From Acidaminococcus hominis (GTDB lineage Bacteria; Bacillota; Negativicutes; Acidaminococcales; Acidaminococcaceae), in NCBI RefSeq assembly GCF_021044795.1, contig NZ_JAJNOP010000006.1: 64,000 bases of DNA. One strand, given 5' to 3'. Positions 34,239 to 41,858 of the stretch are shown in pieces. The position numbers and the translations under genes were made by a program. Under the pieces are notes generated by a model. That model was not told the origin of the DNA and ran no database searches. It worked only from the letters and a program-made list of their open reading frames with translations. Positions within the stretch are counted from its first letter, which is position 1; each line of letters opens with the position of its first letter.

Positions 34239-35402
34239 TTATTTTTTCTCCGTGGTAAACTCCGGCATCAGTTCCACCGGATATCCATGGGTGTGAAGCA
34301 GGAAGGAAACAATCCGCTGGGAGGCTTTGCCGTCCCCATAGGGATTGACTGCTTCAGACATTTGTTTGTAGTATTTGGGATCTCCCAACAGGCGGCTGGT
34401 AGCCGCATATACATCTTCCTTCCCGGTGCCGATGAGTTTTACGGTACCGGCTGTAACGGCTTCCGGCCGTTCAGTGGTATTGCGTAGCACCAGCACAGGT
34501 TTGCCCAGTGCCGGGGCTTCTTCCTGAATGCCGCCGGAATCGGTGAGAACAATGTCCACCTCGGCCATCAGGTTTACAAAGGGTTCATAGTCCATGGGCT
34601 CAATCAGGTGTACCCGGTCCATTTTGCCCAGGACCTGTTCGGCCACTTCCCGCACCTTGGGATTCTTATGCATGGGGAAAATGGCTTCCGCTTCCGGGTG
34701 GTCCTTCAGTACTTCCTTCAGGGCCGTGTACACATGGCGCATGGGAGCACCCAGGTTCTCCCGGCGGTGGGTGGTCATCAGAATCAGCTTATGGTCGCTG
34801 CGGATGGCCTCCTCCAGTTTAGGATTATGGAGATCAAAGCCAGGACGCACCGTGGTCTTTAAGGCATCAATAACCGTGTTGCCGGTAACGTAGATGCCTT
34901 CCGGGCTGATGTTTTCCTTTAACAGGTTGCTCTTGGCGGTTTCCGTAGGAGCAAAGTGGTAGTCGGCAATGGCGCCGGTGAGCTTCCGGTTCATTTCCTC
35001 CGGGAAAGGAGAATATTTGTCGCCGGTGCGCAGGCCCGCTTCCACGTGGCCCACGGGAATCTGCTTATAGAAGGAAGCCAGCGCCCCCACAAAGGTGGTG
35101 GTGGTATCCCCATGGACCAGTACCAGGTCCGGTTTGGCTTCTTCCAGCACAGCCTTCAGGCCCATCAGGGCTTTGTCCGTTACGTCGTACAAAGTCTGTC
35201 CGGCCGTCATGATATTCAGATCATAGTCCGGCTTGATCTGGAACAGCTGCAGCACCTGATCCAGCATTTCCCGATGCTGGGCCGTAACGGCTACAATGGG
35301 TTCCAAATAATCCGGATACTTCTTCATTTCCAGTACCAGCGGACACATTTTAATAGCTTCCGGCCGTGTACCGAAAATCATCATGACTTTCAATTTGTTC
35401 AT
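34239..35402 (-). CDS. wecB: UDP-N-acetylglucosamine 2-epimerase (non-hydrolysing)
   Basis: The 387-residue enzyme interconverts UDP-GlcNAc and UDP-ManNAc in the cytoplasm, for surface glycopolymers. Signature segments are FGTRPEAIKMCPLV at the N-terminus, HGDTTTTFVGALASFY, GHVEAGLRTGDKYSPFPEE and LTDSGGIQEEAPALGKPVLV. The length is normal. It follows wecA by 19 bp, and the pair upstream of atp genes is also found in other Firmicutes. Confidence 0.94.
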   Translation of the reverse strand: MNKLKVMMIFGTRPEAIKMCPLVLEMKKYPDYLEPIVAVTAQHREMLDQVLQLFQIKPDYDLNIMTAGQTLYDVTDKALMGLKAVLEEAKPDLVLVHGDTTTTFVGALASFYKQIPVGHVEAGLRTGDKYSPFPEEMNRKLTGAIADYHFAPTETAKSNLLKENISPEGIYVTGNTVIDALKTTVRPGFDLHNPKLEEAIRSDHKLILMTTHRRENLGAPMRHVYTALKEVLKDHPEAEAIFPMHKNPKVREVAEQVLGKMDRVHLIEPMDYEPFVNLMAEVDIVLTDSGGIQEEAPALGKPVLVLRNTTERPEAVTAGTVKLIGTGKEDVYAATSRLLGDPKYYKQMSEAVNPYGDGKASQRIVSFLLHTHGYPVELMPEFTTEKK

Positions 35403-35421
35403 AACACTCGCGCCCCTTATA

Positions 35422-36435
35422 TCAAGATCTATCCTGTAAGATACCTATTTTCTTTGCGCCGATGAAAATCACTGCCAGCAGGAATACCAGCAGGCCCACG
35501 GCATACATCCCTTCCATTTCCGTCAGCAGCACAGCCGTCAGGCACAGGCCGGCGCTGATCAAATACATAAAGATTACAGCCTGCCGCTGGCTAAAGCCCA
35601 TGGCCAGCAGGCGATGGTGGATATGACCCTTGTCCGGGCTGAAAATGGGATGGCCATTTTTGTAGCGGCGGACAATGGCAAAGGCCGTGTCCATAATGGG
35701 CAGGCCCAAAGCAATGGCCGGTACCAGAAGGGCAACCGTAGCCGCGCTCTTTACCGCACCAAAAATGGAAATGGCCGCCAGCATATAGCCCAAAAACAGG
35801 CTCCCGGTATCCCCCATGAAAATGGTGGCCGGGTTGAAATTGTACCGGATAAAGCCGATGATGCCGCCGGCCAGGGCCGCCGTAAGAACAGCCACCGGAT
35901 ACATTCCCTGCTGCAGGGCAACCATGATTACCGTAACGGAGGCAATGGCGGAAACGCCGGCTGCCAGACCGTCCAGGCCATCAATCAGGTTCACCACATT
36001 GGTGAAGCTGACAATCCAAAATACCGTAAACGGTATGGATAAGTAGTTCAAATAAAAATAACCACCCCAAGGATTGTTCAGCCATTCAATCCGGACCCCG
36101 AAAAATACCGGTACCAGAGCTGCCACAATCTGCCCCAGGAGCTTAACTTTGGCGGCCAGCTGGAACATATCATCCAAGATGCCCACAAGAGCAATCACCG
36201 TGCCGCCCAGCAGGATGCCCACCACGTCCCGGGTGAGTTCCATACAGGTCAGCGCCGCCGCCATAAAGCCGATAAAAATGGCCAGGCCGCCCATTCTCGG
36301 CATAATCCGGTGGTGCACCTTACGGGCATTGGGACGGTCCACCGCCCCTACGCGGAATGCCAGTTTCTTTACAAAAGGAGTAAGCAGCCAGCTTAAAATC
36401 AACGAAATGGTCAACGCCAATAAATATGTTTTCAC
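35422..36435 (-). CDS. wecA: Undecaprenyl-phosphate GlcNAc-1-phosphate transferase (WecA/TagO)
   Basis: This membrane enzyme starts polysaccharide chains by moving GlcNAc-1-phosphate to undecaprenyl phosphate. About 10-11 membrane helices and the family motifs are present: the aspartates in LVGILDDMFQL, NLIDGLDGLAAG, FMGDTGSLFLG and the HIHHRL motif. I place the start at GTG 36435 (337 residues), because AGAAAGG lies 7 bp upstream and the in-frame ATG at 36492 overlaps the -10 box of the promoter, so it would not be transcribed. Confidence 0.92.
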   Translation of the reverse strand: MKTYLLALTISLILSWLLTPFVKKLAFRVGAVDRPNARKVHHRIMPRMGGLAIFIGFMAAALTCMELTRDVVGILLGGTVIALVGILDDMFQLAAKVKLLGQIVAALVPVFFGVRIEWLNNPWGGYFYLNYLSIPFTVFWIVSFTNVVNLIDGLDGLAAGVSAIASVTVIMVALQQGMYPVAVLTAALAGGIIGFIRYNFNPATIFMGDTGSLFLGYMLAAISIFGAVKSAATVALLVPAIALGLPIMDTAFAIVRRYKNGHPIFSPDKGHIHHRLLAMGFSQRQAVIFMYLISAGLCLTAVLLTEMEGMYAVGLLVFLLAVIFIGAKKIGILQDRS

Positions 36436-36490
36436 AAAGCAGCCTTTCTGCGGAACACCGCCTACAAATTTCTTCAGCTTATACAGGTTC

Positions 36491-36519
36491 ATTATAGTAC
36501 AGTTTGAACAAATCTACAA
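36491..36519 (-). promoter_or_regulatory. Promoter of the wecA-wecB-atp operon
   Basis: On the minus strand TTGTAG (36514-36519), a 17-bp spacer and TATAAT (36491-36496). It is the only promoter I could find before the whole wec-atp gene set. Confidence 0.55.
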
Positions 36520-36601
36520 TTTTTTCCCGGAGATTCCCCGGACAAATTTGTGATTTTTTGCGAAAATATTTTGTCAGTCCGCAGCTGTACCTGTTTCTAT
36601 A

Positions 36602-36630
36602 TTTACAGCTTCTTTCCTGGGTGTTACACT
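36602..36630 (+). promoter_or_regulatory. Promoter of the chromate-type transporter pair
   Basis: TTTACA (36602-36607), a 17-bp spacer and TACACT (36625-36630), with TGT before it forming an extended -10. The start lies about 20 bp before the gene. Confidence 0.6.
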
Positions 36631-36654
36631 GAAGGAAGTTAACGGAGGTGCATG

Positions 36655-37194
36655 ATGTCTGAACTTATCCAATTATTTCTTGTTTTTGCCCGTATTGGGG
36701 CGGTAACCTTTGGCGGCGGGTATGCCATGCTGCCCATTCTCCAGGCGGAAGTGGTGGAAAAATACCACTGGGCCACGGAAGCAGAGCTGGCAGACTACTT
36801 TGCCGTAGGCCAGTGCACTCCCGGGGTCATTGCCGTGAACACGGCAACTTTCATTGGGGATAAGCGCAGAGGACCCATCGGCGGCATTGTGGCTACCCTG
36901 GGGGTTGCCACTCCCTCGGTGATCATCATTACGGCCATTGCCGCATTCCTGTCCAACTTTGCAGACCTGTTGATTGTAAAAGATGCCTTTGCCGGCATCC
37001 GGATCTGCGTCTGTGTCCTGATTTTCAATGCCGTCTTCAAGCTGGCCAAAAGCGCCCTGGTGGACAAACTCACCGTTGGGCTATTTCTGGTCATTATGCT
37101 GGTGAACCTGTTCGTGGATATTTCCCCAGCTTATCTGGTAGTCCTGGCCGGGATTGTGGGCTTGGCTGCCAAGAAAGTGAGAGGTGAACTCTGA
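36655..37194 (+). CDS. Chromate transporter family protein, first half
   Basis: This short-chain CHR protein of about 179 residues has the family motif FARIGAVTFGGGYAMLPILQ at the N-terminus and GQCTPGVIAVNTATFIG. Short CHR proteins work as pairs with opposite membrane topology. Family members export chromate, but in anaerobes the natural substrate is usually unknown. GGAGG is 6 bp before the ATG at 36655; an ATG three bases earlier is too close. It overlaps the second gene by one base (TGATG). Confidence 0.85.
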   Translation: MSELIQLFLVFARIGAVTFGGGYAMLPILQAEVVEKYHWATEAELADYFAVGQCTPGVIAVNTATFIGDKRRGPIGGIVATLGVATPSVIIITAIAAFLSNFADLLIVKDAFAGIRICVCVLIFNAVFKLAKSALVDKLTVGLFLVIMLVNLFVDISPAYLVVLAGIVGLAAKKVRGEL

Positions 37195-37763
37195 TGCTGC
37201 TGCTTCGACTGTTCTATGAATTTGCCAAAATTGGCCTATTTGCCATTGGGGGCGGCATGGCCACCATTCCCTTTCTGACCAAACTGGCCTCCACCACCGG
37301 CTGGTTTACGGAAACGGATCTGCTGAATATGATTGCCGTATCCGAATCCACCCCCGGCCCCATCGGCGTCAACACCGCTACCTATGTGGGCTACCACATT
37401 GCCGGTTTCCAGGGTGCCTTGATTGCTACTTTGGGGCTTATTACCCCGTCCGTCATTGTCATCCTGATTATTTTCCAGTTTCTGAAAAAATTTGGCGACA
37501 GCAAATACGTGAAGGCCGTCATGTACGGGCTTCGGGCAGCTTCTGCGGGCCTGATTGCCGCGGCAGGTTTCCTGGTAGCCAAGGTCACCCTGTTCCATCC
37601 GGAAGCCTGGGGCACAGGAAACGTTATGGCCCTGTTTAACGGCCGGGCCCTTTTGGTAGCCCTGATTCTTGTGTACCTGACCCGGCGCTTTAAAAGCGTC
37701 CACCCCATTGCGTTCCTGGCAGCTTCTGCCGTGGTGGGCATTGTGTTCCATTTTTCGATGTAA
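37194..37763 (+). CDS. Chromate transporter family protein, second half
   Basis: This 189-residue partner of the preceding gene has the motifs FAKIGLFAIGGGMATIPFL and ISVSESTPGPIGVN-like (IAVSESTPGPIGVNTATYVG). About five to six membrane segments. The one-base overlap implies translational coupling, as expected for a heterodimer. A clear terminator follows. Confidence 0.85.
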   Translation: MLLLRLFYEFAKIGLFAIGGGMATIPFLTKLASTTGWFTETDLLNMIAVSESTPGPIGVNTATYVGYHIAGFQGALIATLGLITPSVIVILIIFQFLKKFGDSKYVKAVMYGLRAASAGLIAAAGFLVAKVTLFHPEAWGTGNVMALFNGRALLVALILVYLTRRFKSVHPIAFLAASAVVGIVFHFSM

Positions 37764-37773
37764 GCGTTTTTCC

Positions 37774-37802
37774 TTCCGCCGATACCCCGGCGGAATTTTT
37801 TT
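37774..37802 (+). terminator. Terminator after the transporter pair
   Basis: TTCCGCCG and CGGCGGAA form an 8-bp stem with a short loop, followed by TTTTTTT. Confidence 0.8.
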
Positions 37803-37804
37803 GC

Positions 37805-38716
37805 CTATTTTTGCTGGACTTTGCCGGCGGTTCTTTCTTTTGCCTTGACCTCAGCCACAAAATTCTGGACATACTCAATGAATTTTTTAAGGGCTGGGGA
37901 CGCATCCCGGTAGGAAGGCAGGGCAATGCCCAGTTCCAATTTTTCCCCGGTGGTAAAGGGCAGCACCTTGACCCTGCCCTGCCAGCGGGAAGAGCTGAGC
38001 TCATTGTCCATGGAAACGCCCAGCCCCGCTTCCACCAGGCACCAGCAGGTGTACATATCGCTGGTGGTAAATCGCACATCCGGCTGGATATGGTACTTCT
38101 TGAAAAAAGCCTCGATGGTGGTTCCCTGGTGGGGAAAGGGTTCAATAAAGGGCAGCTGGGCAATCTCCTCAGGGGAAATGGCTGCCTGCCGGGCCTGGGG
38201 AAAGCTTTCGGGAATCCAGGCCACATAGCGGTCGCTGTAGAGAGGCAGCCATTCCCCACTGTAATTCTGGGGCCGGCTGAACAAAACGCAGCTCAGCCGC
38301 CGCTCCTGCAAGCCTTCCAAAAGCCGGCTGTTGCCAGCCTCCTGGACGTGGATCCGGATGCCCGGATAATCCCGCTGGAATTTTTGGAGGATGGTGGGCA
38401 GCCAGCGGGCAGCAATGCTGTAGTAGCTGCCTACAAACAATTCCCCCTGCTCCAGCCCCCGGATGGCAGCGCAGTACTCATTTAACCGGCCCTGCCAATG
38501 CAACAGCTCCCGAAACACCGGCAGCAGCTCCTCCCCTTCGTGGGTAAAGCCCACCCCCTGGGGCCCCCGGGTCAGTACGGGAAATCCCAGATCTTTTTCC
38601 AGCCCGTCCAATAGCCGGGTCAGCCCGGAAGGGGAATAGCCCAGCTCCTGGGCGGCTGCCGTAATGCTGCCCAGTTCCACCGCCTTCAGCAGGGCTTTAT
38701 ATTTATTGGTTTCCAT
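37805..38716 (-). CDS. LysR-family transcriptional regulator
   Basis: The 303-residue protein has an N-terminal winged helix-turn-helix (ALLKAVELGSITAAAQELG, then YSPSGLTRLLDGLEKDLG) and a periplasmic-binding-like effector domain (about 90-300). The ATG at 38716 is preceded by GGGAG; a longer frame to 38764 runs into the promoter region. It is divergent from the EamA exporter, the classical arrangement for a LysR regulator and its target, and half sites lie between them. The effector is unknown. Confidence 0.88.
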   Translation of the reverse strand: METNKYKALLKAVELGSITAAAQELGYSPSGLTRLLDGLEKDLGFPVLTRGPQGVGFTHEGEELLPVFRELLHWQGRLNEYCAAIRGLEQGELFVGSYYSIAARWLPTILQKFQRDYPGIRIHVQEAGNSRLLEGLQERRLSCVLFSRPQNYSGEWLPLYSDRYVAWIPESFPQARQAAISPEEIAQLPFIEPFPHQGTTIEAFFKKYHIQPDVRFTTSDMYTCWCLVEAGLGVSMDNELSSSRWQGRVKVLPFTTGEKLELGIALPSYRDASPALKKFIEYVQNFVAEVKAKERTAGKVQQK

Positions 38717-38758
38717 GATTCCATCTCCCTTTAGGAAGCAGCTCATTATGCGGATTCC

Positions 38759-38813
38759 ACACAATTATATTGTATAAGTTGCGTTTTACACAATACCTTT
38801 TTGGATTTATAAT
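38759..38813 (+). promoter_or_regulatory. Divergent promoters with LysR-type half sites
   Basis: Towards the exporter: TTTACA (38785-38790), 17 bp, TATAAT (38808-38813). Towards the regulator: TTGTGT (38788-38793 on the minus strand), 18 bp, TATAAT (38764-38769). Three half sites overlap these boxes: ACACAAT at 38759-38765, ATTGTAT at 38769-38775 and ACACAAT at 38788-38794. This fits autoregulation and control of the exporter by the LysR protein. Confidence 0.65.
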
Positions 38814-38845
38814 AGAGAAAATTTAAGGAAAAGAAGGAATGTTCC

Positions 38846-39739
38846 ATGAGTACCCGAGCTGCGAAAATTTTGCTGGCTTTTGTTATCCTGACCCGGAGCT
38901 GTGCCTTTATTTTTTCCAAAATCTCCTTACAGGAACTGGCCCCCTTCATGGTGCTGGGCATTCGCTTTACCATTTCCTGTCTGATCCTGTCCCTGATCTT
39001 CTGCCGTCACCTGTACCGGGAACTGAAAGCGGATTCTCAGCTGCTGCCCAAAAGCTTTCTTCTGGGACTGACCCTGTTCTTTGTTATGGGCTGTGAAATG
39101 ATGAGCCTGCGGACTTCCGCCGTGCACATGGTGGCCTTTTTGGAAAATACGGCCCTGGCCTTTGTCCCCATCCTGAACGCCATCATCTACCGGCGGCTGC
39201 CGGACCGGCACATCGTCATTGGAGTTCTGGCCATCCTTACCGGCGTAGGCTTCCTGACCCTGGGCGGCGCCTCCCTGAGCTTTGCCGCAGGGGACCTGTT
39301 CGCCATTGGTTCCGGGCTGTTTTACGGGGCCTACATTGTGGCCACGGGGATTACCGTGGAACACAGCGATGCCTTCTCCCTGGGCATCCTACAAATGGGC
39401 ATGATGGGTCTGCTCAGCCTGGGGGCTGCCGCCTTCCAGGGTGTAGTAGCCCTTCCCACCCACACCCCCACCCTGCTGAGCCTGACCGTGCTGATTCTGA
39501 TGTGCAGCTGCTTTGGCTTTACCTTCCAGCCAGTGGCCCAGCAGTACGTACCCAGCGACGAAGCCGGTATGTTCTGCGCCATCACTCCCCTGTCCGCCTC
39601 CATTCTGGGCACCCTGGTGTTCCAGGAAACCTTTGGTACCAACGGCTTTATCGGAGCAGCCTGCATTCTGGCGGGAATGCTCTACGTAAACTGGCCCCGG
39701 AAAGAAAAAACGCTGCAGGTCTCGGAAGCCCACAGCTAA
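38846..39739 (+). CDS. DMT-superfamily (EamA) exporter
   Basis: This 297-residue membrane protein has ten predicted helices in two EamA repeats. Typical features are SLRTSAVHMVAFLENTALAF at the end of repeat one and SDEAGMFCAITPLSASILGT in repeat two. EamA proteins export amino acids or other metabolites; the substrate is not known. A ribosome-binding AAGGA lies upstream of the ATG. It is divergent from the LysR gene, which probably controls it, and ends at a bidirectional terminator. Confidence 0.88.
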   Translation: MSTRAAKILLAFVILTRSCAFIFSKISLQELAPFMVLGIRFTISCLILSLIFCRHLYRELKADSQLLPKSFLLGLTLFFVMGCEMMSLRTSAVHMVAFLENTALAFVPILNAIIYRRLPDRHIVIGVLAILTGVGFLTLGGASLSFAAGDLFAIGSGLFYGAYIVATGITVEHSDAFSLGILQMGMMGLLSLGAAAFQGVVALPTHTPTLLSLTVLILMCSCFGFTFQPVAQQYVPSDEAGMFCAITPLSASILGTLVFQETFGTNGFIGAACILAGMLYVNWPRKEKTLQVSEAHS

Positions 39740-39745
39740 AAACAG

Positions 39746-39789
39746 GCATAAAAAAATCGGAAGCTCCCAGGCTTCCGATTTTTTTATGC
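39746..39789. terminator. Bidirectional terminator
   Basis: GCATAAAAAAATCGGAAGC pairs perfectly with its complement up to 39789 around a 6-base loop, with A- and T-runs on both sides. It serves both the exporter and the convergent PH-like gene. Confidence 0.85.
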
Positions 39790-39822
39790 TCCGAAACGCC
39801 TTTTCCGGCGCATCCGCTAGGA

Positions 39823-40230
39823 CTAACAAATATGACTAAAAATATACTGCAAGGCCTCTTTGGCTTGGGCATACCTTTCCTTACTGCCGCTGAGGATGAC
39901 GCTGTTTTCACTGGAGCGTTCTGCGTTGTCGCTGCCCACACTTAAGGGGCTGTTGGCTGTCTCAAACTCGATATAGCCGCTTAGCACTGTGGATTCCAGC
40001 TTGGCCTGGATAGCCACAATGGACCGGAAGGGAATCACCTTGAAATTGTTGTCCCCCAGGTTCCACAGTCCGCCGCCGGTCTTGTCGATGACCACGGCAT
40101 TTTGGTGCACATACAAATTGGCGCCCCGGCAGTCCACCGCATACAATTCTTCTCCCAGAAATTCCCGTACCGGGCTGGGCCGCATGGCTTCGTCCTTACC
40201 GGCACCCTTTAACGCATCAAATAATCCCAC
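39823..40230 (-). CDS. PH-like domain protein (DUF4429-like)
   Basis: This is a 135-residue soluble protein. The pattern GANLYVHQNAVVIDKTGGGLW, then IPFRSIVAIQAKLE and GYIEFETANSP suggests a bacterial PH-like/DUF4429 fold, which binds ligands or proteins but has no catalytic role. No membrane segment. An extended -10 element (TGGTATACT, 40305-40310 on the minus strand) lies upstream. The function is unknown. Confidence 0.6.
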   Translation of the reverse strand: MGLFDALKGAGKDEAMRPSPVREFLGEELYAVDCRGANLYVHQNAVVIDKTGGGLWNLGDNNFKVIPFRSIVAIQAKLESTVLSGYIEFETANSPLSVGSDNAERSSENSVILSGSKERYAQAKEALQYIFSHIC

Positions 40231-40342
40231 GATAGCTCTCCCTTTCTCTGCCAGCCGGGCGCAGGGTTTCCGCCCCGGCCCGTCCGTTCTCTAGTATGTT
40301 TTCTAGTATACCATAGGACAGCCGTGCTTTGGAACACGCTCC

Positions 40343-41707
40343 CTACTCCAGCGCCGGCCCACTGAACTTGCGCTCAATATACCGGAGCCGCAAGGTCAGA
40401 AACAGGGCGGAGAAAAAGATGCCCGTAATCAGCCCCAGCCAGTAGCCGTCCGGACCCAGGTGCACCCCGTGGTCCAAAAACAGCCCCGCCGGCAGGGAAA
40501 TCAGCCAGTAGGCCGCCAGAGCCGAATAGAAGGTGGCCTTTACGTCCTTGTAGCCCCGGAGTACCCCCTGAATGGGGGCGGCGGTACTGTCACAGAACTG
40601 GAAGGCTACCGCAAAAATCAGGAAATGCTTGATGGGTCCAATGAGGCTGGGATCCGTGGTGTACAGGGCCGCAATCCAGTCCCGGCCCAAAAGCAGCACA
40701 GCGGCGAAAAAGGCTCCGGTCATCAGATTGGCCAGCCGGCCCGTGGAGGCGTACTTTTTGGCTAGCCGAAAGTCCGCCGCCCCCACATACGCCCCCACCA
40801 AAATGGTGAGCGCCAGGGAAAAGCTCAAAGGAATCATGTACAGCATACTGCAAAAGCTCATAGCGGCTTGGTTGGCAGCTACAGCGATGGTGCCAAAGCG
40901 GGCCACAAACAAACATTCCACCCCGAAAATACTGGTTTCCAGGAAGATTCCCACGCCCATGGGAAGTCCCACCCGGAGGTGTTCCCGCAAATGGGCAAAG
41001 GAAAAACCGGAAGGATCAAAAATCCGGTAGCCGGCAAACACTTTCAGGCGTTTTAACACCACCACAAAGCATAAAAGCAGGATCCAGCAGGAAATGGAGG
41101 TCCCCACCCCGGCGCCGGGTCCGCCCAGGGCCGGGGCTCCCAGCTTGCCAAAGATAAAGATATAGTTCATGGCGGCGTTGATGGGCACCGTCAAAAGAAA
41201 CAGCCGCATGGTCACCTGGGTATAGCCCATGCTGTCTACAAAACAGCGGAGCATATTGGAGGCAAAAAGGGGCAGAACGCTGAAAGCGGAAAAACCCAGG
41301 TAGCGGTAGGCCACCCGGTATACTTCCGGGGTCAGGTTCATGGTGCCCAAAATGGACGGCAAAAAGAGAATCCCCGCGGTAATGACCAGCACCGTCAGGA
41401 GGCAGGACAGCACCAGCCCACTGAACACAGCTCCGGCAATGCTTTTGTTCTCCCCGGCCCCCCGGTAGTTGGCCACAATGGGGGTCAGGGCCTGCTGGAT
41501 GCCGTTTAAACCGGTAAACAGGGGCATCCAGATATTGGCGCCAATGGCCACGCCGGCCAGTTCATTGGTGCCCGCGTGACCGCTCATGACCGTGTCAAAC
41601 AAACTGAGCCCCTGGATGGCCATCTGGGTAATCAGGATGGGCACCATAACGCTCATGATGCGCCGTAACCGGGAAGTAAAGGTTCCTTCCCTGCTGCTGT
41701 TTTCCAC
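40343..41707 (-). CDS. MATE-family multidrug/metabolite exporter
   Basis: The 454-residue transporter has 12 membrane helices in two halves. The N-terminal half has MVPILITQMAIQGLSLFDTVMSG and the C-terminal half VGLPMGVGIFLETSIFGVECLFVARFG, as in NorM-type proteins. It exports cationic compounds using a sodium or proton gradient. The GTG at 41707 has AAGGAGGTG five bases upstream. The same frame is open further up to 42022, but that part overlaps the preceding gene and is not coding. Confidence 0.9.
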   Translation of the reverse strand: MENSSREGTFTSRLRRIMSVMVPILITQMAIQGLSLFDTVMSGHAGTNELAGVAIGANIWMPLFTGLNGIQQALTPIVANYRGAGENKSIAGAVFSGLVLSCLLTVLVITAGILFLPSILGTMNLTPEVYRVAYRYLGFSAFSVLPLFASNMLRCFVDSMGYTQVTMRLFLLTVPINAAMNYIFIFGKLGAPALGGPGAGVGTSISCWILLLCFVVVLKRLKVFAGYRIFDPSGFSFAHLREHLRVGLPMGVGIFLETSIFGVECLFVARFGTIAVAANQAAMSFCSMLYMIPLSFSLALTILVGAYVGAADFRLAKKYASTGRLANLMTGAFFAAVLLLGRDWIAALYTTDPSLIGPIKHFLIFAVAFQFCDSTAAPIQGVLRGYKDVKATFYSALAAYWLISLPAGLFLDHGVHLGPDGYWLGLITGIFFSALFLTLRLRYIERKFSGPALE

Positions 41708-41769
41708 GCAAACACCTCCTTGGTAAAAATAAGCAGAAAGGGCAACAGCCTCCGTCTGGAACCTGCCAG

Positions 41770-41804
41770 GTACAAGAAAGAGGGTGCGCAGCCTGCACAC
41801 CCTC
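41770..41804 (-). terminator. Terminator after the LTA-synthase-like gene
   Basis: On the minus strand GAGGGTGTGC and GCGCACCCTC form a 10-bp stem (one G-T pair) with loop AGGCT, followed by TTTCTTGT. Confidence 0.55.
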
Positions 41805-41858
41805 CCGGGGACGTATCCCCCAGCCTGCGGGCCGCCAACGGCGGGGCCTGCTGCCCTT

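Noticed and set aside
36652..37763. Chromate resistance as the function of the CHR pair
   Set aside because: The family match is good, but no regulator or other metal gene is linked, so the substrate is left open.
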